Below are positions 11,797 to 21,319 of a DNA stretch of 64,000 nucleotides, piece by piece. Every line of letters begins with the position of its first letter. Within the stretch, counting starts at the first letter, position 1. The stretch lies in the NCBI RefSeq assembly GCF_037203705.1, contig NZ_JBBCAT010000002.1:124001-188000 (forward strand), in the 5' to 3' direction. The DNA is from Prosthecomicrobium sp. N25. Its GTDB lineage: Bacteria; Pseudomonadota; Alphaproteobacteria; Rhizobiales; Ancalomicrobiaceae. The notes under the pieces are model-generated. The model made no database searches, was not told the origin of the DNA, and saw only the letters and a list, made by a program, of their open reading frames with translations. A program made the translations under genes and the position numbers.

Positions 11797-13086
11797 CTAC
11801 TTGTAGGGCTTCAGGATGCGGTCCGCCTCCGCCTGGGCGTCCTTCATGGCCTGGGCCGGCATCTTGGTGCCGGTCAGCGCCGCCTGCAGGTTATCGTTCA
11901 GGGCCTTGGCGACACGCTGGTTGTCATGGGTGGAGAGCTCCGCGACGGCGAACTGCAGCTGGTCGCGCGCCACCGCGGCGGCCGGGAAGCCGGCGATATA
12001 GTCCTTCATGGCCTTGGTCTCGAAGGCGGCGGGCGAGACCGCCACGTAGCCGGTCGCGATCGACCACTGGGCGGCCCGCTCGGGGGCGGTCATCCACTCG
12101 GCGAAGACGGCCGCGGCCTTCTGCTGCTCGGGCGAGGCAGCCTTGAAGACGTAGAAGTTGCCGCCGCCGGTCGGCGAGCCGCGCCGCTTCTTCTCGGGAA
12201 GCATGGCGACCCCGAAGTCGAACTTGGCGTTGGTCTTCACGTTCGTCAGGTTGCCGGTGGTCGTCCACATCATGGCGACCTTGCGCTCGAAGAAGTCCTT
12301 CGGCGTGGTGCCCCATTCGACGATGCCGGGCGGGTGGACCTTGTCCTTGGTGGCGAGATCGACCCAGTACTGCAGCGCCTCGACGACCTCCGGCCTGTCG
12401 AACGCGACCGCCGTGCCGGCCTCGTTGGCGAGGAGAGCGCCGTTCGGCGTGGTCAGGCCCTGGAACAGCCAGTAGGGAAAGCCGGAGGACGGGATCGACA
12501 CGCCCCACTGGGTGACGGCCCCGGAGGCGTCCCGCTTCGTGAGCTTGGCCGCCATGGCGCGCATCTCGTCCCAGGTCTGCGGCGCCTTCTCGGGATCGAG
12601 GCCGGCCTCCTTGAAGGCCTCCTTGTTCCAGTAGAGCACGATGGTCGAGCGCTGGAACGGGATGCCCCAGGTCTTGCCGCCCGTCTGGCTGTTCGCCATG
12701 AAGCCCGGGTAGAAGCTCTTGAACCAGGTCGCGGCCTTCTCCTTCGACACGATGTCGTCGAAGGGCACCACCGCGTCCTCGTCGATGAGGGTGAACATGT
12801 CGGTGGAGAGCGCGACCGCCACCGACGGCGCATCGCCGCCCTTCACGGCCGTGAGGATCTTGGCGATCGTGTCCTGGTAGGAACCCGAATAAACCGCCTT
12901 GACCTTGATGCCCGGGTTGTCCTTCTCGAAGTCGGCCACCATGCCGTCCACGATCTTGGTCACCGGACCGCCGACCGCGACCGGATAGTAGAAGGTCAGC
13001 GCGGTGTCGGCCGCCGCCGCGGGGGCGGCGATGCCGATCAGGGCGGCCGCGGCGGCGGCCAGGGTAGTGCGTCGGGTCATCCTCAT
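11797..13086 (-). CDS. ABC transporter periplasmic substrate-binding protein (UgpB-like, family 1)
   Basis: Periplasmic receptor of the importer, 429 residues. An N-terminal signal peptide (MRMTRR, hydrophobic Ala/Leu stretch, cleavage near residue 25 after AAA) precedes a family-1 extracellular solute-binding fold. It resembles UgpB in LTFYYPVAVGG, IPFQRSTIVLYWNKEAF and the late GGGNFYVFK region. The start ATG 13086 has a GGAG 8 bp upstream. It lies between the ATPase gene (12 bp upstream) and the permeases. The resemblance suggests glycerol-3-phosphate or a related polyol phosphate, but a sugar is equally possible. Confidence 0.88.
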   Translation of the reverse strand: MRMTRRTTLAAAAAALIGIAAPAAAADTALTFYYPVAVGGPVTKIVDGMVADFEKDNPGIKVKAVYSGSYQDTIAKILTAVKGGDAPSVAVALSTDMFTLIDEDAVVPFDDIVSKEKAATWFKSFYPGFMANSQTGGKTWGIPFQRSTIVLYWNKEAFKEAGLDPEKAPQTWDEMRAMAAKLTKRDASGAVTQWGVSIPSSGFPYWLFQGLTTPNGALLANEAGTAVAFDRPEVVEALQYWVDLATKDKVHPPGIVEWGTTPKDFFERKVAMMWTTTGNLTNVKTNAKFDFGVAMLPEKKRRGSPTGGGNFYVFKAASPEQQKAAAVFAEWMTAPERAAQWSIATGYVAVSPAAFETKAMKDYIAGFPAAAVARDQLQFAVAELSTHDNQRVAKALNDNLQAALTGTKMPAQAMKDAQAEADRILKPYK

Positions 13087-13098
13087 GCTCGTCTCCTC

Positions 13099-14136
13099 TC
13101 AGGACATCGTCGCGGTCGCCGGCCGGGATTCGGGTGCCCCGGCGGATGGGCTGTCGAGGCGGCGTCCGGTGACGCCGTCGAACCGGTGTTCGTGGGCCGG
13201 GTCCCAGCCGAGCGCGAAGCGATCGCCGACGCGCGCGGCGGTCCGGCCGGGGACGCGCACCGACACGGCCTCGCCGTCCAGCATTAGGCCCACGATGGTG
13301 TCGGCGCCGAGATACTCCACGCTCGACACGGTGGCGTCGCGCGGGCCGCCGGCGGGCGGGTCGAGGCGCATGTGCTCGGCGCGAAGGCCCAGGATCGTGC
13401 CCTGCTGCCGTATCAGGTTCATGGCCGGGGCGCCGATGAAGCGCGCCGCGAAGGTAGTGGCGGGCCGTTCGTAGAGTTCGGCCGGGCTGCCCTGCTGCTC
13501 GATGCGACCGTCCTTCATCAGAATCACCCGGTCGGCCATGGTCATGGCCTCGATCTGGTCGTGGGTGACGTAGATCATGCTGAGCCCGAGCCGCTGCTGC
13601 AGGGCGCGGATCTCCACCCGCATCTCGCCGCGCAGCTTGGCGTCGAGGTTCGACAAGGGCTCGTCCATCAGGCAGACGGGCTGCTCGGCGATGATGGCGC
13701 GGGCGAGGGCCACGCGCTGGCGCTGGCCGCCGGACATCTGGCCGGGCTTTCGCTTCAGATAGTCGGAGAGGCCGACCAGGGCGGCGACGCGGGCGAGGCG
13801 CTCGCGGCGTTGCGCCCTCGGCACGCCGCGGACCTCGAGGCCGAAGGTGATGTTGTCGGCGACCGTCAGATGGGGGAAGAGCGCGTAGGACTGGAACACC
13901 ATGGCGATGCGCCGGTCCTTCGGCGCCAGGTGGGTCACGTCGCGGTCGGCGATGCGGATGGTGCCGTCGTCCGGGTCCTCGAGGCCCGCGATCAGGCGCA
14001 GGGTCGTCGACTTGCCGCAGCCGGAGGGGCCGAGCAGGACGCAGAGCTCGCCCGCCTCGACCCGGAACGAGACGGCGTCGACGGCGCGCCGGTCGTCGAA
14101 GGCCTTGGTGAGTTCCGTGACTTCGATACGCGACAC
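13099..14136 (-). CDS. ABC transporter ATP-binding protein (UgpC/MalK-like)
   Basis: ATPase driving the Ugp-type importer, 345 residues. Walker A GPSGCGKS at 36-43, the Q-loop in [10 protein letters not shown], the ABC signature MSGGQRQR (Met in place of the usual Leu) and Walker [14 protein letters not shown]. The C-terminal TOBE-like regulatory domain includes FIGAPAMNLI, a phrase characteristic of UgpC. The start is GTG 14136, preceded by AAGGGGGG; the frame runs further upstream without support. It is the first gene of the operon and is divergent from the histidine kinase 187 bp away. Confidence 0.9.
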   Translation of the reverse strand: MSRIEVTELTKAFDDRRAVDAVSFRVEAGELCVLLGPSGCGKSTTLRLIAGLEDPDDGTIRIADRDVTHLAPKDRRIAMVFQSYALFPHLTVADNITFGLEVRGVPRAQRRERLARVAALVGLSDYLKRKPGQMSGGQRQRVALARAIIAEQPVCLMDEPLSNLDAKLRGEMRVEIRALQQRLGLSMIYVTHDQIEAMTMADRVILMKDGRIEQQGSPAELYERPATTFAARFIGAPAMNLIRQQGTILGLRAEHMRLDPPAGGPRDATVSSVEYLGADTIVGLMLDGEAVSVRVPGRTAARVGDRFALGWDPAHEHRFDGVTGRRLDSPSAGAPESRPATATMS

Positions 14137-14323
14137 GCGACGTCGCCCCCCTTGGCGCCGGACCTGATCACCGGCCCGTGACGGCCCGATGACGGCGCAT
14201 GCTAGGACATCTGCGCAGGAAATCGTAGGGACCAGCCCGGCTTGGTCGAACACCGCCCGGGGCGGCCCTGCGGAGGGCGGCGGCGCAAGCCTTTCCTAAC
14301 GGGCCGGCGGCTATCCTGCCGCC

Positions 14324-16495
14324 ATGACGCGAACTCCCAAGGCGAAGGGCGGCGGCGGCCGGGACGGCGCGATACCGCCGCGGCCGGCGCACCGGATGGC
14401 GATCCGGCTGGCGCGGCTGGCGCGGCGCGCCCGGGGGCCCGGCGCCCGGGGCGGTGCCGCGCTGGCGGCCAGGGTCGAGCGGCTGGAGGACGAGAACTGG
14501 TCGCTGCGCGACGCAGCGGAGCGGTACCGGTCCGTGCTGGAGGTTTCGGGCGACGTGGTCCTGCGCTGCGACGCGGACCGGCGGATCGTCTTCGTCAACG
14601 ACGGCTTCTCGACCACCTTCGGCCTGCCGGCCGCGCGCGTTCTCGGGCGGCGGCTCGACCGGCTGGTCGCGGGGCTCGTCGTGCCGGGCGGCGAGGCGGC
14701 ACGGGCGGACGAGTCGGAACCCGGGGCGGGCGACCTCCTGCTTTCGACCCCGGCGGGGCCGCGCTGGTTTTCCCTGCGCGAGGTGCCCCTGGCCGCGCGC
14801 GACGGGGACCGCGCCACGCGGCAGTGCATGCTGCGCGACGTGACCGACCGGCGGGCAACCGAGACGGAGCTGCGGCGCGCGCGAGACCTCGCGGAGGCCG
14901 CCAACGCGGCAAAGTCCCGTTTCCTGGCGCTCGCCAGCCACGAGATCCGGACGCCGCTGAACGGCATCCTGGGCATGGCCGACCTTCTCCTGCAGACGCC
15001 GCTCTCCTCCGAGCAGCAGACCTATGCGGCCGCCGTGCGGACCTCCGGCGAGGCCCTGCTGTCGCTCGTCGACGACGTGCTCGACCTGGCGAAGATCGAG
15101 GCCGGACGGCTCGACCTGCAGCCCGGCCCGCATGCCCTGGAGACCGAGATCGAGAGCGTGGTCGAGCTGATCGCGCCGCGCGCGCAGGCGAAGGGGATCG
15201 AGCTCGCCGCCTATAGCGGGCCCGGCCTGCCGGCGCGGATGGTCTTCGACGCGGTGCGGCTGCGGCAGGTTCTGATCAACCTGGTCGGCAATGCCATCAA
15301 GTTCACCGAGACCGGCGGGGTGTCGCTGTCGGTGACGCGGGCGGGCGGCGCCGAGAACGCCGCGGACGGCGATGCGGGTGCGGTGCGGCTTTCCTTCACG
15401 GTCACCGACACGGGCATCGGCATCGCGGCGGCGGATCTCGACCGCATCTTCGGGGAATACGAGCAGGCCGACTCCGGGCCGGCGCGGCGCTTCGGCGGCA
15501 CCGGGCTCGGTCTCGCCATCGCCCGGGCCATCGTGCGGCGCATGGGGGGCGACATCGCGGTGGCGAGTTCGCCGGGGGCGGGTTCGGCCTTCTCGTTCGA
15601 GGTCGCCTTTCCGGTCGCGGCGGCGGAGAGGAGCGGGCCGGAGCGGCGGCGCGCCCCGCGCGAGCGGCTGCTGGCGGGTCGGCGGGTGCTGGTCGTCTCG
15701 GCCGGCCGGATCGAGGCGCCGCTGATCCTCCGCCGCCTGTCGGACCTCGGGGCCGAGGCCCGGCTGGTCGGTCCCGCGGACGCGCCCGGCGCCGCCTCGG
15801 CGGCCAGGGCGGACGCGGTGCTGGTCGACCACGGGCCGGCGGCGGATGCCGAGCCGCTGCTCGCCGGGCTCGCGGGCCTTGCCCCGGCCGCCGTGCTCAT
15901 CGCGCCCTCGGACCGCGGATCGCTGGCGAGGCTCAAGGCCGCCGGCGCGGTCGGCTACCTGGTGAAGCCGGTGCGCCGGCGGTCGCTGGAGCGGGTCGCC
16001 GCGGCGCTGGTCGAGGGACGGCCGGTGGCGAGCGACGCCACGGACGTGCGGGTTCCCGGTGAGCCGACCCTGCCCGGGGGCCGCAGCCTCCGCCTCCTGG
16101 TGGCGGACGACAACCCCATCAACGCGCTCCTGGCGCGCGCCCTGCTGGCCAACCTCGGCCACGCGGCCGAGACGGTCGGGGACGGCGCGGTGGCGGTCGA
16201 CACTGTCGAGGCGGCGCTGTCGGCGGGCCGGCCCTTCGACGCGGTGCTCATGGACCTGCACATGCCGACGCTCGACGGCTACGGGGCGATCCGGGCGATC
16301 CGGGCCGCCGAGGCGGCCGCAGGGCGGGCGCGGCTGCCCATCGTGGCGCTGACGGCGGACACCACCCCCGACACGGAGCGCGCCGCGCTCGACGCCGGCG
16401 CGGACGCGAGGCTGGTCAAGCCGATGGATGCCGGGGCGGTCTCCGCGGTGCTCGACCAGCTCACGGCGCCGGCCGCGGGGCGCCGGCGGGCCTGA
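14324..16495 (+). CDS. soluble hybrid sensor histidine kinase with PAS, kinase and two receiver-like domains
   Basis: Two-component signal transducer of 723 residues with no membrane segment, so it senses a cytoplasmic signal. Order: basic/Gly-rich N-terminus, short coiled coil (about 40-65), PAS domain (about 65-185), HisKA with phospho-acceptor H206 in SHEIRTPLNG, HATPase_c with N-box (NLVGNAIKF), DTGIGIA and GTGLGLA, then a degenerate receiver (about 448-560) and a complete receiver (about 588-715) with phospho-acceptor D644 (VLMDLHMP). The first receiver lacks the acidic pair at its start (LVVSAGR) but keeps the lysine (LVKP). There is no cognate response regulator gene nearby. Ends 12 bp from the convergent dehydrogenase gene. 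Confidence 0.92.
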   Translation: MTRTPKAKGGGGRDGAIPPRPAHRMAIRLARLARRARGPGARGGAALAARVERLEDENWSLRDAAERYRSVLEVSGDVVLRCDADRRIVFVNDGFSTTFGLPAARVLGRRLDRLVAGLVVPGGEAARADESEPGAGDLLLSTPAGPRWFSLREVPLAARDGDRATRQCMLRDVTDRRATETELRRARDLAEAANAAKSRFLALASHEIRTPLNGILGMADLLLQTPLSSEQQTYAAAVRTSGEALLSLVDDVLDLAKIEAGRLDLQPGPHALETEIESVVELIAPRAQAKGIELAAYSGPGLPARMVFDAVRLRQVLINLVGNAIKFTETGGVSLSVTRAGGAENAADGDAGAVRLSFTVTDTGIGIAAADLDRIFGEYEQADSGPARRFGGTGLGLAIARAIVRRMGGDIAVASSPGAGSAFSFEVAFPVAAAERSGPERRRAPRERLLAGRRVLVVSAGRIEAPLILRRLSDLGAEARLVGPADAPGAASAARADAVLVDHGPAADAEPLLAGLAGLAPAAVLIAPSDRGSLARLKAAGAVGYLVKPVRRRSLERVAAALVEGRPVASDATDVRVPGEPTLPGGRSLRLLVADDNPINALLARALLANLGHAAETVGDGAVAVDTVEAALSAGRPFDAVLMDLHMPTLDGYGAIRAIRAAEAAAGRARLPIVALTADTTPDTERAALDAGADARLVKPMDAGAVSAVLDQLTAPAAGRRRA

Positions 16496-16507
16496 CCGAG
16501 CCGGCCC

Positions 16508-17533
16508 TCACGCCTTAGCGTAGCCCTCGATGCGGGCGAGGAGCGCCGCCGGAACGGTGATGCCCTCCGCCGCGGTGCGCAGGCGGGCGGCGGCGCGACG
16601 GTCGCCGGGAAGCCTTGCACCAGGCTGCTCGGCGATCGCGCCGAGGAGGCGGGCGAGGCGCGGGCCGGCGGCCTCCCCGGTGAGCGGCGACGGCGCGACG
16701 GCGATGAAGAACTGGCCCGTGCGGGGCGGTCCTCCCGTGTTGTCGGCGAAGGACGAGGCGTCCATCGACAGGCAGGCGCCGGTGACCCAGGCCGCCAGGA
16801 TCTCGACCATCAGGGCAAGGCCCGCACCCTTGTGGCCGCCCGCCGGCACCATGGTTCCGCCGTCCAGGGCGGCGGCCGGGTCGGTGGTCGGCCTGCCGTC
16901 GCGGTCGAGCGCCCAGCCGAGCGGGATCGGCTCGCCGCGCTGCCGGTGCAGGACGATCTCGCTCTTGGCGACGACGCTCGACGACTGGTCGAGGACGAGC
17001 GGGTCCGCGCCGGGCCGGGGAACCGCGAAGGCCAGCGGGTTGGTGCCGAAGACCGGGACGGTGCCGCCGACGGGCGCCATGGAGGCCGGGGCGTTGACGA
17101 AGCCGAGGGCGAGGAGGCCCTCTGCGGCGATCCGGCGGACGTGGTAGCCGACGACGCCGCAGTTGTAGGAGTTCGTCACGGCCAGCGCGGCGATGCCCTG
17201 GCGGCGGGCCGTCCCGGCGAGCACCGGCAGGCCGAGGTCGATGGCCGGGTGGGCGAAGCCGTCGGCGGCGTCGACGCGGACGAGACCGGGGGCGGGGCGG
17301 CTCAGGGTCGGCGTGGCGCGGCCGTCGATCTTGCCCACCCGGGCATGCTCGCAATAGGTGGGCAGCCGGGCGAGGCCGTGGCTGTGGACGCCCTCGGCCT
17401 CGGCATCGACCACCGAGGCCGTGACGGCGCGGTTCTGCACCTCCCCGACTCCGGAGCCGGCGAGGGCGCGGAAGGTCAGGTCCTCGACCTCGCGGAGCGA
17501 GAGGCGGATGCCGCCGGGCGCGGTCGTGCTCAT
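16508..17533 (-). CDS. malate/L-lactate/ureidoglycolate dehydrogenase family oxidoreductase (Ldh2)
   Basis: NAD(P)-dependent 2-hydroxyacid dehydrogenase of the Ldh_2 superfamily (relatives act on malate, L-lactate, ureidoglycolate, or reduce imine/2-oxo acids). 341 residues, normal length. Family marks: GVHSHGLARLPTYC near residue 50, NSYNCGVVGYH, PVFGTNPLAFAVP, GHKGAGLALMVEILA. The ATG at 17533 overlaps the stop of hyuB by 4 bp (ATGA), indicating translational coupling. It is the last gene of the ten-gene cluster, so it likely oxidises or reduces a product released by the ring-opening or aldolase steps. The substrate cannot be deduced. Confidence 0.85.
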   Translation of the reverse strand: MSTTAPGGIRLSLREVEDLTFRALAGSGVGEVQNRAVTASVVDAEAEGVHSHGLARLPTYCEHARVGKIDGRATPTLSRPAPGLVRVDAADGFAHPAIDLGLPVLAGTARRQGIAALAVTNSYNCGVVGYHVRRIAAEGLLALGFVNAPASMAPVGGTVPVFGTNPLAFAVPRPGADPLVLDQSSSVVAKSEIVLHRQRGEPIPLGWALDRDGRPTTDPAAALDGGTMVPAGGHKGAGLALMVEILAAWVTGACLSMDASSFADNTGGPPRTGQFFIAVAPSPLTGEAAGPRLARLLGAIAEQPGARLPGDRRAAARLRTAAEGITVPAALLARIEGYAKA

Positions 17534-19212
17534 GGGGTGTTCTCCTTCCGGGCCGGGTAGTCGGCGGAGACCCGTCCGGGGGTGACGAAGCCGTCCGCGA
17601 GGTCGCGCGCGACGCTGGCCGGGTCGCGCCGGGCCGGGTCGCCCCAGCCGCCGCCCCCGGAGGTCTCGATCGTGACAACGTCGCCGGCGCGGATCGGCAC
17701 GCCCGAGACCTTGGACCGCAGGGGCTCGACGGTGCCGTCGGCACGCGTCACCGTGGTGCGGCTCAGGGAGCCCGGGCGGCCGCCGGCCAGCCCGTAGGGC
17801 GGATGGCGGAAGCGCTCGAAGTTGGTGCTGAGCGAGCCCGCGGGGGCGTCGAGGCGGAATTCGCGGACGAGCCCGAGGCCGCCGCGGTGGCGGCCGGGAC
17901 CGCCGGAGTCGGGCAGCAGTCCGTAGCGCAGGAAGGTGACGGGGTACTTCGCCTCGACCATCTCGATCGGGGCGTTGGTGTTGTTGTGCAGGCCGCACGA
18001 GAGCGCGCTCGCGCCGTCGCCGCCGGCGTGGCCGCCCCAGCCGCCGACCTCGATGTCGAAGTAGACGCGGCGGCGGCCCGAGGCCTCCACGGTGGCGAGC
18101 GCGTAGACGTACGAGATGGCGTAGTAGGCGGCCGGGATGCGCTCCGGCACGATGGCGGCCAGCGCGCCGAAGACCGCGGTGGCGATGCGGTGGTTGACCA
18201 CCATGCGGCCGGTCACCGGGGCGGGGAAGCGGGCGTCGACCACGCTGCCGGGGGGCAGGACCACCTCGATCGGACGATAGCAGCCGCTGTTGGCCGGGAT
18301 GTCCGTCCCGAGGGCCGCCAGCAGGGCGTAGTAGACGGCCGATTCGGTCATCGCCCGGGTGTTGTTGACCGGACCCTGCACCTGCGGGCTCGACCCGGCG
18401 AAGTCGAGGCGGATGCGGTCGCCGGCCTTGTCCAGGCGGACCTCCAGGCGGATCGGGCCCTCGGTTTGGCCGTCGTCGTCGACGAGCTCGACGAAACTCG
18501 CGGTGCCGTCGGGCAGGCCCGCGATGGCGGCGCGCATCATGGCCTCCGAGCCGTCGAGGATCGCCGCCATGGCGGCGGCGAGATCGGCCGGGCCGTACTT
18601 GGCGGCGATCCGCTCCAGGGCGCGGGCGCCGATGCCGAGGGCGGCGATCTGGGCTTGCAGATCGCCGGAGGTCTCGTCCGGCTGGCGAACGTTGGCGAGC
18701 ACCAGGTCCATGACGGCGCGGTTCGGCACGCCGCGCTCGACGAGCTTGAGGGGCGGGATGCGGATGCCCTCTTGGAAGATCTCGCGAGCGTCGGCGTAGT
18801 AGCTCCCCGCGGCGCCCCCGCCGACGTCGACGTGATGGCAGAGCGTGCCCACGATGGCGACGCGCCGGCCCTGGTGGAACACGGGGCGGAAGGTCTGGAT
18901 GTCGGGCAGGTGCTGGCCGCCCGAATAGGGGTCGTTGGTGACGACGACATCGCCCTCGTGCCAGTCGGCGAGGGGGATGAAGTCGGCGATCAGGCGCTCC
19001 AGGCAGGCCGACATGGAGTTGAGATGGACGGGGATGCGCGCCGACTGGGCGATCTGGCGACCCTCGGCGTCGAAGACGGCGGTCGAGAAGTCCAGGATCT
19101 CGCGCACCACGGTCGAGCGGCTGGTGCGCCAGATCGTGATGCTCATCTCCTCGGCGGCGGCGACGAGGGCGTTGCGGATGATTTCGACGCGGACGGGGCC
19201 GATGGCGGTCAT
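17530..19212 (-). CDS. hyuB: hydantoinase/oxoprolinase family protein subunit B (HyuB)
   Basis: Probable beta subunit of an ATP-dependent cyclic-amide hydrolase (N-methylhydantoinase, 5-oxoprolinase or acetone-carboxylase-like family). 560 residues. Characteristic segments: GDVVVTNDPYSGGQHLPDI, CHHVDVGG, the GPVNNTRAMTESAVYYAL region, and the glycine-rich C-terminus ETSGGGGWGDP. Start ATG 19212 follows hyuA by 10 bp, so the two subunits are co-translated. HyuA/HyuB together would open a five-membered imide or lactam ring at the expense of ATP. The family is broad, so hydantoin itself is not proven as substrate. Confidence 0.88.
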   Translation of the reverse strand: MTAIGPVRVEIIRNALVAAAEEMSITIWRTSRSTVVREILDFSTAVFDAEGRQIAQSARIPVHLNSMSACLERLIADFIPLADWHEGDVVVTNDPYSGGQHLPDIQTFRPVFHQGRRVAIVGTLCHHVDVGGGAAGSYYADAREIFQEGIRIPPLKLVERGVPNRAVMDLVLANVRQPDETSGDLQAQIAALGIGARALERIAAKYGPADLAAAMAAILDGSEAMMRAAIAGLPDGTASFVELVDDDGQTEGPIRLEVRLDKAGDRIRLDFAGSSPQVQGPVNNTRAMTESAVYYALLAALGTDIPANSGCYRPIEVVLPPGSVVDARFPAPVTGRMVVNHRIATAVFGALAAIVPERIPAAYYAISYVYALATVEASGRRRVYFDIEVGGWGGHAGGDGASALSCGLHNNTNAPIEMVEAKYPVTFLRYGLLPDSGGPGRHRGGLGLVREFRLDAPAGSLSTNFERFRHPPYGLAGGRPGSLSRTTVTRADGTVEPLRSKVSGVPIRAGDVVTIETSGGGGWGDPARRDPASVARDLADGFVTPGRVSADYPARKENTP

Positions 19213-19222
19213 GGATGCCTCC

Positions 19223-21265
19223 TCAGGCGCCGACGAGCCGGGCGACCAGCGCGCCGGACGGCTCGAGCCGGGCTTCCCAGCCCGGCGGGATGTAGGACGA
19301 GGTGTAGGCCTCCTCGACGACGGCGGGGCCGAGGACCGGTTCGGCGTCGAGCCCGTCGCGGCTCCTGACCGCCGTCTCGACGAAGCCGCCGCGGGCCCAG
19401 GCCCGGCGGGAGCCGGCGCGGTCGCCCCCGGCGCGGGCGGGCGGGGGCTCGGGGGCGGGCTTGGCGAGGCGTCCGACGGCGGCGAGGCGCAGCGCCACGA
19501 GCTCGACCGGCGTGGCGGGCTCGTCGTAGGAGAAGCGCTGGCGGTGCAGGGCGTGGAAGGCCGCCGCCGCGCCGGCCAGCCCGGCGGCGGAGAAGTCCGG
19601 CCCCGCGATCGGGACGGGCAGGTCGAAGGCCTGGCCGGCGTAGCGCAAGTCCAGGCTCCAGTCGAAGCGGCGGGCGTCGGCCGGGACGCCATCCTCGTCG
19701 AGCAGGCGCGCCGCCTCGGCGGCGAGCCGGCCGGCCGCCGCTTCCAGGCGGGATCCCGCCTCGGCGAGCGGCGCGATGTCGGTGCGGGCGAGGTCGTGGA
19801 CGATGTCGGACCAGAGGATGCCCCAGGCGGAGAGCGTCGAGGCGTGCGGCGGGAAGACGACCCGGCGGATGCCGAGATCCTCGGCCACCTCACAGGCATG
19901 GAGGCCGCCGGCACCGCCGAAGGAGAGGAGCGCGAAGTCCTCCGGGTCGAGCCCCTTTTCGAACAGGCTGAGGCGGATCGCGGTGGCGAGGTTGGAGTTG
20001 GTGACCGAGACGGCGCCCGCCGCCGTCTCCTCGGCCGAGAGCCCGAGCCGGGCACCGACGCGCGCGGCCGCGGCGCGGGCGGCCGCCGGATCGAGCGGCA
20101 TGGCGCCGCCCATGAAGCGGGCGGCGTCGAGGCGGCCGAGGACCAGGTTGGCGTCCGTGACCGTCAGGTCTGTGCCGCCGCGCCCGTAGCAGGCGGGGCC
20201 CGGCCGCGCGCCGGCGGATTGGGGGCCGATGCGGAGGCGCCCGCCGTCGTCGACCCAGGCGATCGAGCCGCCGCCGGCCCCGATGGTGCGCATCTCGACC
20301 ATGGGGAGCCGGACCGGCAGGCCGTCGATGTCGCCCTCGGCCACCATGGCGACGGCGCCCCGATGCACGACCGAGACGTCGAAGGAGGTGCCGCCCATGT
20401 CGACGGCGACGAGGTTGGGTTCGCCGAGGTCGGCGGCGAGGCGCCGGGCCGCGGCAGCGCCGCCGCTCGGGCCGGAGAGGAGCAGGCGGGCGGGCTCGCG
20501 GCCCGCCTTGGCGAGGCCGCTGACGCCGCCGTTCGACTGCACGAGGTAGACCTGGGTCCCGGGCGCCTCGGCGGCGAGGCGCTCGGAGAGGCGGCGCGTA
20601 TAGCCAGAGACCACGGGGACCAGCAGGGCGTTGAGCACCGTGGTGGACAGGCGCTCGTATTCGCGGATCTCCGGGCTGATCTCGGAGGAAAGCGAGATGG
20701 CGACGCCGGGAAGCTCGGCCGCCAGGATCTCACCGACGCGGCGCTCGTGGAGGGGGTTCGCGTAGGCGTGGAGCAGGCAGACCGCCACGGCGGCGACGCC
20801 CGCCTCGCGCAACGCCGTCGCGACTTGGCGCACGGCGGCCTCGTCGAGCGGCTGGCGGACACGGCCGTCGGGGCCGATGCGTTCGGGGACCCCGAAGGCG
20901 TGGCGTCGCGGCACGAGGGGCGGCGGCGGGGCGAGCGTGAGGGCGTAGACGTCGCGGCGGCCGTGCCGGCCGATCTGCAGGAGATCCTCGAAGCCGGCCG
21001 TGGTCACGATGGCGCCGGCCGGCAGCTTGCGCTCCAGCACCGCGTTGGTGGCGATCGTGGTGCCGTGCAGGATGTGCTCCACGGCACCGACGTCGAGGCC
21101 GAAGCGGGCGGCGGCGGCGCGCAGGCCGCCGACGAGGCCGATGGACGGGTCCTCGGGGGTCGACGGGGTCTTGAACTGGTGGACGCGGCCGGTGGCCGTG
21201 TCCAGGACCTCGATGTCCGTGAAGGTGCCGCCGATGTCGACGGCGACGCGCAGGGGGGATGTCAT
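19223..21265 (-). CDS. hyuA: hydantoinase/oxoprolinase family protein subunit A (HyuA)
   Basis: Alpha subunit, carrying the ATP-binding actin-like fold of the hydantoinase A family, 680 residues. The N-terminus has VAVDIGGTFTDIEVLD (phosphate-1 motif), then HGTTIATNAVLERK, and in the middle AVDMGGTSFDVSV and GAGGGSIAW. The C-terminal 190 residues form the extra domain common to N-methylhydantoinase-type subunits. ATG 21265, 54 bp after the aldolase gene. Works with HyuB; the ATP-consuming activation of a cyclic amide is inferred from the family. Confidence 0.88.
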   Translation of the reverse strand: MTSPLRVAVDIGGTFTDIEVLDTATGRVHQFKTPSTPEDPSIGLVGGLRAAAARFGLDVGAVEHILHGTTIATNAVLERKLPAGAIVTTAGFEDLLQIGRHGRRDVYALTLAPPPPLVPRRHAFGVPERIGPDGRVRQPLDEAAVRQVATALREAGVAAVAVCLLHAYANPLHERRVGEILAAELPGVAISLSSEISPEIREYERLSTTVLNALLVPVVSGYTRRLSERLAAEAPGTQVYLVQSNGGVSGLAKAGREPARLLLSGPSGGAAAARRLAADLGEPNLVAVDMGGTSFDVSVVHRGAVAMVAEGDIDGLPVRLPMVEMRTIGAGGGSIAWVDDGGRLRIGPQSAGARPGPACYGRGGTDLTVTDANLVLGRLDAARFMGGAMPLDPAAARAAAARVGARLGLSAEETAAGAVSVTNSNLATAIRLSLFEKGLDPEDFALLSFGGAGGLHACEVAEDLGIRRVVFPPHASTLSAWGILWSDIVHDLARTDIAPLAEAGSRLEAAAGRLAAEAARLLDEDGVPADARRFDWSLDLRYAGQAFDLPVPIAGPDFSAAGLAGAAAAFHALHRQRFSYDEPATPVELVALRLAAVGRLAKPAPEPPPARAGGDRAGSRRAWARGGFVETAVRSRDGLDAEPVLGPAVVEEAYTSSYIPPGWEARLEPSGALVARLVGA

Positions 21266-21319
21266 GGAAGGGTTCCGGTCAGGGCTCGGGCGGGCGGGGT
21301 CAGTCGAGGAGGGTCGGCC

